A DNA stretch of 38,978 bases from an uncultured Burkholderiales bacterium (GCA_903956845.1 CAJBOO010000067.1:1-38978), one strand, 5' to 3'; positions 7,910 through 18,867 are shown, numbered from the stretch's first letter. Notes: a model not told the origin generated them from the sequence alone. Program-made: numbers and translations.

Positions 7910-9736
7910 ATGCGTCATACCGGCTCCAGTTACCCTCGTATTCCTACCCAATCGGTATCGCTTGATTCCGAGTCGGATTGGGGCACTTTGAAGCGCCTCT
8001 TTCCCTACTTGTGGGAATACAAGTGGCGGGTGCTGGCGGCGCTGTCGTTCATGGTTGGCGCGAAATTGGCCAACGTCGGTGTGCCGTTGTTGCTCAAGGA
8101 CTTGATTGACAGCATGACGCCCCAACCCACCGTGGCAGATGCGGTCTTGGTGGTGCCGGTGGCCTTGTTGATGGCCTATGGTTTGTTGCGATTGTCAGTC
8201 TCTGCCTTCACTGAACTTCGTGAACTGGTGTTTGCCGAGGCTACCCAAGGGGCTGCCCGCAAAATTGCTTTGCAAACTTTTGAGCATTTGCACCAACTCA
8301 GTTTGCGCTTTCACTTAGAGCGTCAAACTGGCGGCATGAGCCGCGACATTGAGCGTGGGGTGCGGGGCATTGAGTCCTTGATTGCCTATTCGCTCTACAG
8401 CATCGTGCCCACCTTGATTGAAGTGGTCTTGGTCTTGACCATCCTGGGTGTGAAATTTGACAAGTGGTATGCCATCATCACCTTGGCGGCCTTGGCCAGT
8501 TACATATATTTCACCGTGACGGTGACTGAATGGCGGACCCAGTTTCGCAAACAAGTCAACGAATTTGATTCGAGTGCACACACCCGTGCCATCGATTCGT
8601 TGTTGAATTACGAGACCGTCAAGTACTTTGGCAATGAGGCATTCGAGGCCAAACGCTATGACGTCAATTTGGACAAATTACGCAAAGCGCGTATCAAAGC
8701 GCAAAATTCCCTGAGTGCCTTGAACATCGGTCAGCAAGTCATCATCGCGGTGGCCTTGGTGGGCATGTTGTGGCGGGCAACCCAAGGCGTGGTTGATGGT
8801 CGCATGACGCTGGGCGATTTGGTCATGATCAATGCCTTCATGATCCAGCTCTACATACCGCTCAATTTCCTGGGCGTGATTTACCGAGAGATCAAGCAAA
8901 GCCTCACCGATTTAGAGCGCATGTTTGACTTGCTTGAAAAAGAGCGAGAGGTGGCAGATGTGTTGGCAGCCAAGCCACTCCAATTGCAGCAACCGCCTGA
9001 AGTCCGGTTTGACAACGTGTTTTTTGCCTACGAGCCTGATCGCCCCATCTTGCACGGCATCAGCCTGACAATCCCTGCTGGCAAAACCGTGGCGGTGGTT
9101 GGGCCTTCTGGGTCTGGAAAATCCACCTTGGCCAGGTTGCTGTTTCGCTTTTACGATGTGCAGCAAGGCGGTATTTACATCGACGGTTTGGAGATCAGGC
9201 AGTTGACGCAAGATTCCGTGCGGGCTGCGATTGGCATCGTGCCGCAAGACACCGTGTTGTTCAATGACACGGTCTACTACAACATCGCGTATGGCAACAC
9301 CCAAGCTTCCAAAGCGCAGGTAGAAGAGGCGGCACGCGCAGCACGCATCCATGGGTTCATCGCTTCAACGCCGCAAGGCTATGAAACCATGGTGGGTGAG
9401 CGGGGTTTGAAGTTATCGGGCGGTGAAAAGCAACGCGTGGCGATTGCCCGTACCTTGTTGAAGAATCCTGCGATTTTGATTTTCGACGAAGCCACTTCCG
9501 CCTTGGACAGCACCAATGAGCGCGCCATCCAAGCTGAGTTGCGCGATGCGGCCCACAACAAAACCACCCTGGTCATTGCCCACCGGCTGTCGACCGTGGT
9601 CGATGCGCACGAGATCGTGGTGATGGATGCAGGCCGTGTGATTGAGCGGGGAACGCACCAGCAGTTATTGGCGGCGGATGGGCGTTATGCCCACATGTGG
9701 TCCTTGCAGCAAAGCCAAGAGGAAGACCCGGCTTAA
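7910..9736 (+). CDS. ABC transporter, fused permease/ATPase (Atm1/HMT1 type)
   Basis: A 608-residue half-transporter with an N-terminal six-helix type IV exporter domain (about residues 30-330) and a C-terminal nucleotide-binding domain. Walker A is GPSGSGKST at residues 398-406, the signature is LSGGEKQRVAIARTL, and Walker B is ILIFDEATSALD. Sequence style (NYETVKYFGNE, then RMFDLLEKEREV) matches the ABCB7/Atm1/HMT1 group, which exports glutathione-related or metal-linked compounds; the substrate here is not determined. ATG 7910 is preferred because it gives a family-like N-terminus; an in-frame TTG lies at 7901. The stop codon shares the TTAA at 9733-9736 with the convergent lytic transglycosylase stop. 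Confidence 0.92.
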   Translation: MRHTGSSYPRIPTQSVSLDSESDWGTLKRLFPYLWEYKWRVLAALSFMVGAKLANVGVPLLLKDLIDSMTPQPTVADAVLVVPVALLMAYGLLRLSVSAFTELRELVFAEATQGAARKIALQTFEHLHQLSLRFHLERQTGGMSRDIERGVRGIESLIAYSLYSIVPTLIEVVLVLTILGVKFDKWYAIITLAALASYIYFTVTVTEWRTQFRKQVNEFDSSAHTRAIDSLLNYETVKYFGNEAFEAKRYDVNLDKLRKARIKAQNSLSALNIGQQVIIAVALVGMLWRATQGVVDGRMTLGDLVMINAFMIQLYIPLNFLGVIYREIKQSLTDLERMFDLLEKEREVADVLAAKPLQLQQPPEVRFDNVFFAYEPDRPILHGISLTIPAGKTVAVVGPSGSGKSTLARLLFRFYDVQQGGIYIDGLEIRQLTQDSVRAAIGIVPQDTVLFNDTVYYNIAYGNTQASKAQVEEAARAARIHGFIASTPQGYETMVGERGLKLSGGEKQRVAIARTLLKNPAILIFDEATSALDSTNERAIQAELRDAAHNKTTLVIAHRLSTVVDAHEIVVMDAGRVIERGTHQQLLAADGRYAHMWSLQQSQEEDPA

Positions 9737-11760
9737 GGCAAGTCGGTGTCTTCGGTCCCTGCATTGTTCTCGCGCGGCCCCACTTTGCCCAGCTTGGCTT
9801 TGAGCGATTGGGGTTCGCCTGTCAACAGCGCGGCATACATGGTGGTGTTGGACAACACTTTTTTCACGTAATCACGGGTTTCGGTGAAGGGCACACACTC
9901 GGCCCAAATGGCGCCTTCCAACACCGGGCCATTGCGCCATTTGCGTGGCCTGCTTGGACCTGCGTTGTATGCCGCTGCGGCCATGGGCAAAGAACCTTGG
10001 AAATTGTTCAGCACGAGTTTCAAATAACCTGTGCCAATCGCGATGTTGGTATCGCGCTGGTTGAGTTGATCGGTTTGAAAGTTTTTCATGCCCAGTTTTT
10101 TGGCTGTCCACTTGGCTGTGGCGGGCATGACTTGCATCAGGCCTGAGGCGCCCACGGAAGAACGCGCATCCATGACAAAGCGGCTTTCTTGCCGAATCAA
10201 ACCGTAGACATAGGCTGCTTCCAAGTCGATGTCTTTGGTGCGTTCCACCACTTGGTCTTTGTAGGGCATGGGGTAGCGTTGACCCACATCCATGGGACTG
10301 CTGCGTTCGCTGGTATTGATGCATCGGTCCCAAATCTCTTGTTCGCAGGCCCACTGGGCTGCAGCCAATTTCTCACGTTCACCCATGCGACCTTTTTTGC
10401 CCATGCCGTCGACCAAACCGGTGGCGTAATTCCATTCGCGCACACCATCTGCCCGCAAGCCAATGCGGATGGCATGCATGGCACGTTGCAAACTGGGGTT
10501 GCTTTTGACGGCAGCCATTTCTTGTGCAGTGGGTGCGGGCGGCCGGGCAGGCGCCATGATTTTTCGACCTAATTCTTCTTCTGCTAACTGCTCGTAAAAA
10601 CCCTGGGGACCAGCGATGCTTTGCAAGGCAGTGGCAACGTTCGGGCTGAGCGGACTGCCTTTGGGTTGCTTGGCCATCTCAGCGCGAGCCAACCAATACA
10701 CCCACGCAGCTTCTTTTTGGTGTGCAGGGCTCATGGCTTTGATCGCTGACTCGACCGCAGACCACTGTGGCGTGCTGTCAGCCCGCAGTGCGGCGCGCAC
10801 TTTCCAAGCCAGCATCTCGTCCGTCAAATGGGCACCGTTGCCAGCCTGGGCGTAGTGATCGAGGGCATCGTTGTCGAGTTGCATGGCAGCTTGGCGACCG
10901 ATCACGCCCCACAGCCATTGTTTTTGCTCGACATTGAGCTGTTGGCCTACTTTGCCATTCAATTGTTTGATGGCTGCTTCGTGGTCATTGGCCGCGAATT
11001 TCGCCAAGGCCAGTGTGAGCCACTCCGACGTTTCCTTGCCAAAGCTGGGTCCACGCAGATTCAAAAAACGTGGCGGGTTGGCCATCAAATCGTCTAGCCC
11101 TTTCAAGCTTTGTCCAGAGACGATGCGCAATGCATCCTTGGCAGCTTGCTTTCGGTTGAATTCCACCATCAAGCGGGCTTTGCGCCAAATCTCAACGCTG
11201 GGTACCCGCTTGGCCAAAAAGAGTTGCTCCACCCCGAACGTGCAACCGTCCTCGGATTGGCGTTGGGCTAACCAGGTTTTTCGAATGAAATCTTCTTGTG
11301 CAGCAGTGCCTGTGAGTTTTTTCTGGCTGATGTCCAACCAGGTGGCATAACACTCGACCTCTTTGTCGTCATGCATTCGGTAGAGAGCGTATTCACGTTC
11401 GAACTGAGACCACTCTTGGCGTTGACCCAACACCAGCAGCCAGTCATTGCGCAGGCGGTCTTCCTGGTAAGTGCCCGCGAAGCGTTCTAAAAAAGCTTTG
11501 ACTTCGCTGTCTGAGGCGTCTCCCAAACGAACGCGCAACTCCCAATAGGCGGCCCAAGGTTCCAGCACATGGCCTTTGGCCAGTGGTAAGAGTTGGGTGA
11601 GTTTTTTGCGGTCATTTTGTGCAAAGGCAGCGCCCATGTCTCGCAGCACAACATCGGCCTTGTCTAAATGGACTGCAGCCGTGGGGGTAGCAGCTTGTGC
11701 CACCATCACCCCACCACTCAGCACAACCCTCAGGCAGGTACGGATCACTGATTCAAGCAT
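9733..11760 (-). CDS. Soluble lytic murein transglycosylase (Slt70 type)
   Basis: A 675-residue periplasmic protein with a signal peptide (first about 23 residues, ending AQA), a long alpha-superhelical U/L domain (about 30-500) and a C-terminal SLT catalytic domain. The catalytic glutamate is Glu525 in LIRQESRF, followed by GASGLMQVMPATAKW and AYNAGPSRPRKW, all diagnostic of goose-lysozyme-like Slt enzymes. It cleaves peptidoglycan to 1,6-anhydromuropeptides. Length is close to E. coli Slt70. The ATG at 11760 lies head to head with the 5-formyltetrahydrofolate cyclo-ligase gene, so promoters for both must sit in or around the 37-base gap. Confidence 0.93.
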   Translation of the reverse strand: MLESVIRTCLRVVLSGGVMVAQAATPTAAVHLDKADVVLRDMGAAFAQNDRKKLTQLLPLAKGHVLEPWAAYWELRVRLGDASDSEVKAFLERFAGTYQEDRLRNDWLLVLGQRQEWSQFEREYALYRMHDDKEVECYATWLDISQKKLTGTAAQEDFIRKTWLAQRQSEDGCTFGVEQLFLAKRVPSVEIWRKARLMVEFNRKQAAKDALRIVSGQSLKGLDDLMANPPRFLNLRGPSFGKETSEWLTLALAKFAANDHEAAIKQLNGKVGQQLNVEQKQWLWGVIGRQAAMQLDNDALDHYAQAGNGAHLTDEMLAWKVRAALRADSTPQWSAVESAIKAMSPAHQKEAAWVYWLARAEMAKQPKGSPLSPNVATALQSIAGPQGFYEQLAEEELGRKIMAPARPPAPTAQEMAAVKSNPSLQRAMHAIRIGLRADGVREWNYATGLVDGMGKKGRMGEREKLAAAQWACEQEIWDRCINTSERSSPMDVGQRYPMPYKDQVVERTKDIDLEAAYVYGLIRQESRFVMDARSSVGASGLMQVMPATAKWTAKKLGMKNFQTDQLNQRDTNIAIGTGYLKLVLNNFQGSLPMAAAAYNAGPSRPRKWRNGPVLEGAIWAECVPFTETRDYVKKVLSNTTMYAALLTGEPQSLKAKLGKVGPRENNAGTEDTDLP

Positions 11761-11797
11761 GACACAATCAAGTTACTCAACAGTTGGTGATTCTCCC

Positions 11798-12379
11798 ATG
11801 GACAAAAAAGCCCTTCGTGAAGAATTGATTCGTGCCCGGTTGGATTTGCCCGATCGTGCGCAGCGTGCCGATCTCTTGCAAAGCGTCATGCGGATTTGGT
11901 TGTTCGATCGCAAGGATGCCGTCATCGGTGCTTACTGGCCCATCAAGGGTGAGTTTGATCCGCTGCCTGCGCTGCACCGTTGGAAAGAAGATGGCGAGTT
12001 GTTGGACGACCCGGTGTTGAGACGCATTGGATTACCAGTGGTGGACAAACAAACCAAAACACTCACCTTCCATGCCTGGTACCCAGGCTGTGACATGGAG
12101 GAAGACGCCTACAACATTCCCAAGCCCAAGGACACGGAAGTGGTTGTGCCCACGCTGTTGTTTGTGCCTTGTGTGGGATATGGGCCTGGCGGCTATCGAC
12201 TGGGCTATGGCGGCGGTTTTTACGACCGCACGTTGGCGCAATTGAAGCCAGCGCCATTCACGGTGGGTCTGGGTTTCACCGGTGGTTTTTTGTCTGATTT
12301 TGTGCCCGAGGCGCACGATGTGCCGCTGGACGCATTGCTGAATGAAAACGGCGTGGTTTGGCCGACGACTGGTTATTGA
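11798..12379 (+). CDS. 5-formyltetrahydrofolate cyclo-ligase
   Basis: A 193-residue enzyme that converts 5-formyl-THF to 5,10-methenyl-THF with ATP. The signature GYGPGGYRLGYGGGFYDR near residues 125-142 is diagnostic, and the N-terminal basic segment KKALREELIRARLDL is typical. A central insertion (WYPGCDMEEDAYNIPKP) is the form usual in Burkholderiales. The chosen start is ATG 11798; an in-frame ATG at 11759 overlaps the divergent transglycosylase start codon and adds non-conserved sequence. The 81 bases after its stop, up to the next gene, are too short for a 6S RNA, which accompanies this gene in some gammaproteobacteria. Confidence 0.92.
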   Translation: MDKKALREELIRARLDLPDRAQRADLLQSVMRIWLFDRKDAVIGAYWPIKGEFDPLPALHRWKEDGELLDDPVLRRIGLPVVDKQTKTLTFHAWYPGCDMEEDAYNIPKPKDTEVVVPTLLFVPCVGYGPGGYRLGYGGGFYDRTLAQLKPAPFTVGLGFTGGFLSDFVPEAHDVPLDALLNENGVVWPTTGY

Positions 12380-12460
12380 AACTGGCAAAGGGCTGCCAAG
12401 GGTTGCCTTGATGGATTGCTTATGATGCAAGCTTGATCAACCTGGGTTCCCATATTCCTT

Positions 12461-13441
12461 ATGTCCAAAGCATTTGCCAGCCAAAGCGACCTGACCGACA
12501 AACAGATCAGCTTCACCCAACTCAGTCCGCATTGCTGGGCATACACCGCAGAGGGCGACCCCAACTCGGGCGTCATCATCGGCGACAAATACATCTTGGT
12601 GAGTGATGCGACCGCCACGCCGTTGATGGCGCAGGACTTGATCGCCAAGATACGCTCGGTCAGTGACAAGCCCATCAAGTACGTGCTGTTGACGCACTAC
12701 CATGCGGTGCGCGTGTTGGGTGCCAGCGCCTACCTCGCCGAAGGGGCCACCGAAATCATTGCCAGCAAGGGCACGCACGACTTGATCGTCGAGCGCGGTG
12801 CCGAAGACATGCAAAGCGAAATGGACCGTTTTCCCAGGTTGTTTCGTGGCGCCGACAGCGTGCCGGGATTGACTTGGCCCACGATGGTGATTGGCAACGG
12901 TCAACCCGGACGACAAGGCAGTTTGCGCATCGATTTAGGTGGTGTGCAAGTGGACATTTGGCATCCGGGCGCAGGCCACACCCGAGGCGACACCATCGCT
13001 TGGGTCGAGTCTGAAAAAGTGTTGTTCAGCGGTGATTTGGTGGAATACCAAGCAGGTGTGTACACCGGTGACGCCCACCTGGCCGAGTGGCCTGCGACCT
13101 TAGAGGCCTTGCGTGCCTTGAATGCCCAAGCCATCGTGCCTGGTCGCGGAGAAGCCATGCAAGGCCCCGCCAATGTCAACAAGGCGCTGGACTACACCAA
13201 GCAATGGGTGGAAACGCTTTTCAAATGCGGTCAAGAGGCGGTGGCCCAAGGCATGGATTTGAAAGCGGCCATGGCGCACACACGCCAACACATGGACCCT
13301 GTGTTTGGCAAGGTGTTCATTTACGAGCACTGCTTGCCTTTCGATGTGAGTCGTGCCTTTGACGAAGCGCAGGGCATTCAAAACCCCCGCATTTGGACAG
13401 CTGAGCGAGACAAAGACATGTGGGCGTCGCTGCAAAACTGA
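12461..13441 (+). CDS. MBL-fold metallohydrolase with degenerate HxHxDH motif
   Basis: A 326-residue metallo-beta-lactamase-fold protein. Metal-ligand candidates are His79, His81, His173 (in GAGHTRGD) and Asp192 (in FSGDLVE), with a further His206. The usual HxHxDH motif reads H79-Y-H81-A-V83-R84, so the Asp-His pair that normally builds the second metal site is replaced by Val-Arg. The site may hold a single metal or the protein may not be a hydrolase. The rest of the fold signature, including the SGD turn, is intact. No signal peptide is evident. Substrate and pathway are unknown. The stop lies three bases from the convergent DUF6279-type gene. Confidence 0.87.
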   Translation: MSKAFASQSDLTDKQISFTQLSPHCWAYTAEGDPNSGVIIGDKYILVSDATATPLMAQDLIAKIRSVSDKPIKYVLLTHYHAVRVLGASAYLAEGATEIIASKGTHDLIVERGAEDMQSEMDRFPRLFRGADSVPGLTWPTMVIGNGQPGRQGSLRIDLGGVQVDIWHPGAGHTRGDTIAWVESEKVLFSGDLVEYQAGVYTGDAHLAEWPATLEALRALNAQAIVPGRGEAMQGPANVNKALDYTKQWVETLFKCGQEAVAQGMDLKAAMAHTRQHMDPVFGKVFIYEHCLPFDVSRAFDEAQGIQNPRIWTAERDKDMWASLQN

Positions 13442-13467
13442 TCTTCAGCTTCCCTGCTTGATCAGTT
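13436..13467. repeat. Perfect 8-bp inverted repeat across convergent stop codons
   Basis: AACTGATC (13436-13443) and GATCAGTT (13460-13467) form a perfect stem with a 16-base loop. The repeat covers the stop codon of the MBL-fold gene and the end of the oppositely oriented lipoprotein gene. It could act as a bidirectional transcript end, but there is no flanking T-run, so this is tentative. Confidence 0.35.
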
Positions 13468-14335
13468 CGCGCACATCCTCTTCATAGCCTTTGAGCACTT
13501 TCACAGCCTGCGTGCGTTGCTCAGGCGTGGTGGTGTTGTGCAATTGCGCCGTGGCTTCGCAATTACGGCGTTGGCGTTTTTTCAAGTAGGCCGCATAAGC
13601 CGGGTCGGGTGTGTTCAACAGCCTGCCCATCCAGGCATGAATGAGTTCGCGGGCTTGTGTGACATCGGGTTTGTCCATGGCGATGCGTTGCAACACCTGC
13701 ACTGCATCGGCTTGCTGGCGCAATCGCTCTTGGTAGGTTTTGTCTGGGTCGTAGCCTGAGTTGACTGCCAATTCACGCAGCAGCAGGCGCTGCTGTTTGT
13801 TCAATTTGCCATACAAGCGCTCGGCATTGTCCAGGCCTTTTTCCGCTTGGACATCCCATTGAACAGTCTGTGGCTCACCCAATTTCCAGTCCCGTCGCCA
13901 AGTCTGGTTGTGGCTGTCCAATTTTTTTTTCAAATGCGTCAATTGCTGGGGTGTGAGTGTCATCGCCAGTTGCGTGATGGGCTCTTCCATCTGCGTCAGC
14001 ATCGGCGGCAGGCTGTCTCGCATGTCCTCGAACAAGCCACACACCTGATCCGCCTGGATGTTTTGCTTGGCCAGGGCTTGCATGCGTTGCAACCACACGA
14101 TGTAATCGGGCAATTGTGTTTGTCTGTGCCAGGTCAATTGCGCCTGCAAGGCATTCAACACTTGCACCTCTTGCGCTGAGTTCAGATCCAGGTGCGGGTT
14201 GACCCAAGTGAACATCAGCCAACGCGGGGCGTTGTTGTAACCCGTGACTACCAGGCTACAACCTGCCAAGCCAACCACACAACAAGTCAGCCATGTCCAT
14301 TTGAGCCATGAAATGAAATTCAGATAACTGGGCAT
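13445..14335 (-). CDS. DUF6279-like lipoprotein
   Basis: A roughly 296-residue predicted lipoprotein. A hydrophobic segment ends in the lipobox LAGC, with the acylated Cys followed by SLVVTGYNNAPRW. This opening and the long, mostly helical, charged body without enzyme motifs fit the DUF6279 family of uncharacterised proteobacterial lipoproteins; the family name is from memory and not searched. ATG 14335 is chosen because it gives a compact signal peptide and has a GGAG 12 bases upstream; ATG 14359 is also in frame and would add eight residues. It converges with the MBL-fold gene. No function is assigned. Confidence 0.8.
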   Translation of the reverse strand: MPSYLNFISWLKWTWLTCCVVGLAGCSLVVTGYNNAPRWLMFTWVNPHLDLNSAQEVQVLNALQAQLTWHRQTQLPDYIVWLQRMQALAKQNIQADQVCGLFEDMRDSLPPMLTQMEEPITQLAMTLTPQQLTHLKKKLDSHNQTWRRDWKLGEPQTVQWDVQAEKGLDNAERLYGKLNKQQRLLLRELAVNSGYDPDKTYQERLRQQADAVQVLQRIAMDKPDVTQARELIHAWMGRLLNTPDPAYAAYLKKRQRRNCEATAQLHNTTTPEQRTQAVKVLKGYEEDVRELIKQGS

Positions 14336-14444
14336 GGATTGATTGGGCTCCAGATGCATGTGTCTTGACCGGAGCGATTGTGACAGGGCGACAAGTCATG
14401 GTGACCACTGTGTTCAAGGGGCTTTCTTTCGTTCCTCGACAGGT

Positions 14445-15365
14445 TCAAGGCGTGCTATCGGCGCGCAACTTGCGCCAAGCGGATGGCCGCAGCAAGACAT
14501 GCCATAAGCTGTAACACAGGAGAAGGCTGACCCCCACTGCTGCCGCCAACAAATCCCAACCGGAAGCCACCCCTAAAACAGAAGGCAGTTGGTATAAAAA
14601 CACCTGAATCGTGGTGATGGTCAGCAAAATCGCTGCCAATATCCATCGACGCAACCAGACTGACCCCGAGAACAAGACCACTTGCATGGTGAGAATCACC
14701 CACAGCGGTAACCACATCATGCTCATGGCAAGCATCACGCCTGATTCAATCAACACAAAAGCGATGAGATGCAAGATGCCTGCATGGATTCGCAACTGGG
14801 GCCAGCGCATGTCCATCACGACCGCGACCAGCCAATTCAACAGACCCATCCATATGGGAAAGAAGGTTTTCAATGGGTGTTGCTGTTCGTTCGTCTCAGT
14901 GATGAGCTCGGGTAAGGCGATCAACACCATGATGTAAATGCCGATGGAGACCAACCCCACCAAGGCAGGTAAGCGGTATATCCAAAGCAAAACCAGGGTC
15001 GAAAGTAACGTGAGACTTTCTGAAAACAGCATGGGCACTGCTGTAGGCCAGATCACCCGAAGCTGTTGTCCCGCAGACCAAAACACGACGGACAACAATA
15101 GGACACAAAGCAAACTGGCCAAATTCGCTGATACCTGCCTGTCTTGGCGCTGAGACCATGCCAGCACAGCCAGAAACACGGCGGCGCAGAGCCCAGCTGC
15201 CAGGGACAAAGCCCAACCTCCATCAGCCAGAAACCTAGACAAGCCCAACAAGCAGGCCACCCCCATGAAACCCAGCCCCATGGGCAGCATGGTTTTGTGC
15301 AGGCGAGATACGCCCAGCGTGGATGTCGGTGGGTTGGGTGTTGAAACGTCGATGGATGCTTGCAT
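14445..15365 (-). CDS. Polytopic membrane protein of unknown function
   Basis: A 306-residue protein with a short polar N-terminus (about 30 residues) followed by about eight to ten hydrophobic segments and a basic C-terminal tail, so an inner-membrane protein is expected. No recognised transporter, kinase or enzyme motif is visible. The ATG at 15365 is preferred because an AAAGGGG sequence lies about seven bases upstream; an in-frame TTG at 15416 would add 17 residues. It is divergent from glmU across a 238-base AT-rich region. An 85-base spacer separates it from the upstream end of the lipoprotein gene; nothing notable was seen there. Confidence 0.72.
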   Translation of the reverse strand: MQASIDVSTPNPPTSTLGVSRLHKTMLPMGLGFMGVACLLGLSRFLADGGWALSLAAGLCAAVFLAVLAWSQRQDRQVSANLASLLCVLLLSVVFWSAGQQLRVIWPTAVPMLFSESLTLLSTLVLLWIYRLPALVGLVSIGIYIMVLIALPELITETNEQQHPLKTFFPIWMGLLNWLVAVVMDMRWPQLRIHAGILHLIAFVLIESGVMLAMSMMWLPLWVILTMQVVLFSGSVWLRRWILAAILLTITTIQVFLYQLPSVLGVASGWDLLAAAVGVSLLLCYSLWHVLLRPSAWRKLRADSTP

Positions 15366-15435
15366 GTGCGCCCCTTTGCTAGGTGTTGAACGTTCTGCCT
15401 GCTTGGTTATCTCCAAAGCAAGGTCAAGTCGGAAA

Positions 15436-15505
15436 GTTGGAAAATTGTAATATAAACAAGTTAATTAATGAATTATATAAATATATAAGTACTATATACA
15501 GACAG
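15436..15505. promoter_or_regulatory. AT-rich divergent promoter region of glmU and the membrane protein gene
   Basis: From 15441 to 15500 only 7 of 60 bases are G or C, in strong contrast to the surrounding genes. The stretch holds overlapping TATA-like boxes. On the plus strand TATAAA at 15476-15481 has TAAACA 17 bases upstream (4 of 6 to the -35 consensus). On the minus strand TATAAT lies at 15477-15472. The region probably drives both divergent genes; the exact start sites are not resolved. Confidence 0.5.
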
Positions 15506-15545
15506 AGAACTTCGGCAGATGCATTCAACTTGGCGTCGGTCAAAG

Positions 15546-15570
15546 CACCCTCATCAGCAGGGTGAGGGTG
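15546..15570 (+). repeat. Perfect hairpin in the glmU leader
   Basis: CACCCTCA (15546-15553) pairs perfectly with TGAGGGTG (15563-15570) around a nine-base loop. The hairpin ends 33 bases before the glmU start codon and lies downstream of the AT-rich promoter region, so it would be in the mRNA leader. It has no U-run, so a simple intrinsic terminator is unlikely. A post-transcriptional or protein-binding role is possible but unproven. Confidence 0.45.
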
Positions 15571-15603
15571 ACTGATAATCCTTGTCATAAAGGAAATCAG
15601 CGC

Positions 15604-16989
15604 ATGAACAGTGTGGATGTGGCAGTGATGGCAGCGGGTAAAGGTACCCGCATGAAAAGCAATTTGCCTAAAGTGCTGCATCGCCTGGGCGGTCGTACTT
15701 TACTAGACCATGTGATTGACACGGCTGATGCCTTGCAAGCACGGCAGGTGGTGGTCATCACAGGTCACGGGGCGGCGCAAGTGGAAGCCAGCTTGCATGG
15801 ACGCCAGCACTTGCAATGCGTGCGCCAAATGCCCCAATTGGGCACGGGACACGCCATGCAACAAGCGGTTCCGGTATTGGCCGACGACGGGGTCACCTTG
15901 GTGTTGTCTGGCGATGTGCCGTTGATTCAGGTTGACACGTTGCAAGCCTTGTTGAGCCTGTGTGATGCGAAGCATCTGGCCCTGCTCACCTTAGAAACAC
16001 CCACCCCCACCGGTTATGGCCGTGTGGTGCGCAATGCCCAAGGGCAAGTGCAAGCGATCGTGGAAGAAAAAGACGCCACGCCTGCGCAACGCCAAATCAC
16101 CCTCATTTACAGCGGCATCATGGCTGTGCCCACCCGCTTGTTGCGCACTTGGCTGGCACGTTTAGACAACCACAACGCGCAGCAAGAGTATTACCTGACC
16201 GATGTGGTGAAGTTGGCGGTGGCCGATGGGACAACTGTGGTGGCGCATGCCATCAGCCAAGCCTGGCAAGTCGAGGGTGTCAACAACCCGGTGCAGTTGG
16301 CTGCCTTGGAGCGGGCCTACCAGCATTTACAAGCCGAACAATTCATGCAGGCAGGCGTGCGTTTGGCAGACCCTGCGCGTTTCGATGTGCGTGGACAGTT
16401 GACCTGCGGTCAAGATGTCGAGATCGATGTGAACTGCGTCTTTGAAGGCAAAGTGCATTTGGGCGATGGTGTGCGCATTGGCCCCCACTGTGTGATTGCC
16501 AATGCCGACATCGGTGCAGGCACCATTGTTCAAGCCTACACACACATCGATGGCGAACAACAGCCCGTGACCATTGGCCGAGATGCACGCATCGGGCCAT
16601 TTGCCCGCTTGCGTCCCGGCGCAGCCTTGGGCGACGAGGTTCACATTGGTAATTTTGTGGAAGTGAAAAACTCATCCATGGCCCGGGGGGCCAAGGCCAA
16701 CCACCTGGCGTACTTGGGTGACGCCACCGTCGGTGAGCGGGTCAATTACGGGGCTGGCAGCATCACCGCCAATTACGATGGTGCCAACAAACACCGCACC
16801 GTGATTGAAGCCGATGTGCATGTGGGCAGCAACAGTGTGTTGGTCGCGCCAGTCACCTTGGGCGCGGGTGGCACGATCGGTGGGGGCTCAACCATCACCA
16901 AAGACACCGCGCCAGGTGCCCTCACGGTGACGCGGGCCAAGCAAACCAGTATCGACAACTGGGCTCGCCCGGTCAAAACAAAAAAATAA
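15604..16989 (+). CDS. glmU: Bifunctional GlmU: glucosamine-1-P acetyltransferase/UDP-GlcNAc pyrophosphorylase
   Basis: The 461-residue protein has the GlmU architecture. An N-terminal nucleotidyltransferase domain begins VAVMAAGKGTRM (nucleotide-binding loop at about residues 9-17) and is followed by a left-handed beta-helix of hexapeptide repeats (about 255-461). The acetyltransferase region contains RPGAALGDEVHIGNFVEVKNS and NYDGANKHRTVIE. It makes UDP-GlcNAc for peptidoglycan and LPS. The ATG at 15604 gives the family N-terminus and is preceded by AAAGGAAA. glmS follows after 12 bases, so glucosamine-6-P synthesis and UDP-GlcNAc formation are coupled in one operon. Confidence 0.96.
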   Translation: MNSVDVAVMAAGKGTRMKSNLPKVLHRLGGRTLLDHVIDTADALQARQVVVITGHGAAQVEASLHGRQHLQCVRQMPQLGTGHAMQQAVPVLADDGVTLVLSGDVPLIQVDTLQALLSLCDAKHLALLTLETPTPTGYGRVVRNAQGQVQAIVEEKDATPAQRQITLIYSGIMAVPTRLLRTWLARLDNHNAQQEYYLTDVVKLAVADGTTVVAHAISQAWQVEGVNNPVQLAALERAYQHLQAEQFMQAGVRLADPARFDVRGQLTCGQDVEIDVNCVFEGKVHLGDGVRIGPHCVIANADIGAGTIVQAYTHIDGEQQPVTIGRDARIGPFARLRPGAALGDEVHIGNFVEVKNSSMARGAKANHLAYLGDATVGERVNYGAGSITANYDGANKHRTVIEADVHVGSNSVLVAPVTLGAGGTIGGGSTITKDTAPGALTVTRAKQTSIDNWARPVKTKK

Positions 16990-17001
16990 AGGACAGTATT
17001 T

Positions 17002-18863
<1,862 letters not shown>

Positions 18864-18867
<4 letters not shown>

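Noticed and set aside
12380-12460. 6S RNA next to the 5-formyltetrahydrofolate cyclo-ligase gene
   Set aside because: The spacer is only 81 bases, less than half of a 6S RNA, and shows only weak 5-bp repeats.
15424-15681. Minus-strand open frame of 85 codons in the glmU upstream region
   Set aside because: It crosses the AT-rich promoter region and the start of glmU, and has no supporting ribosome-binding site or family features.
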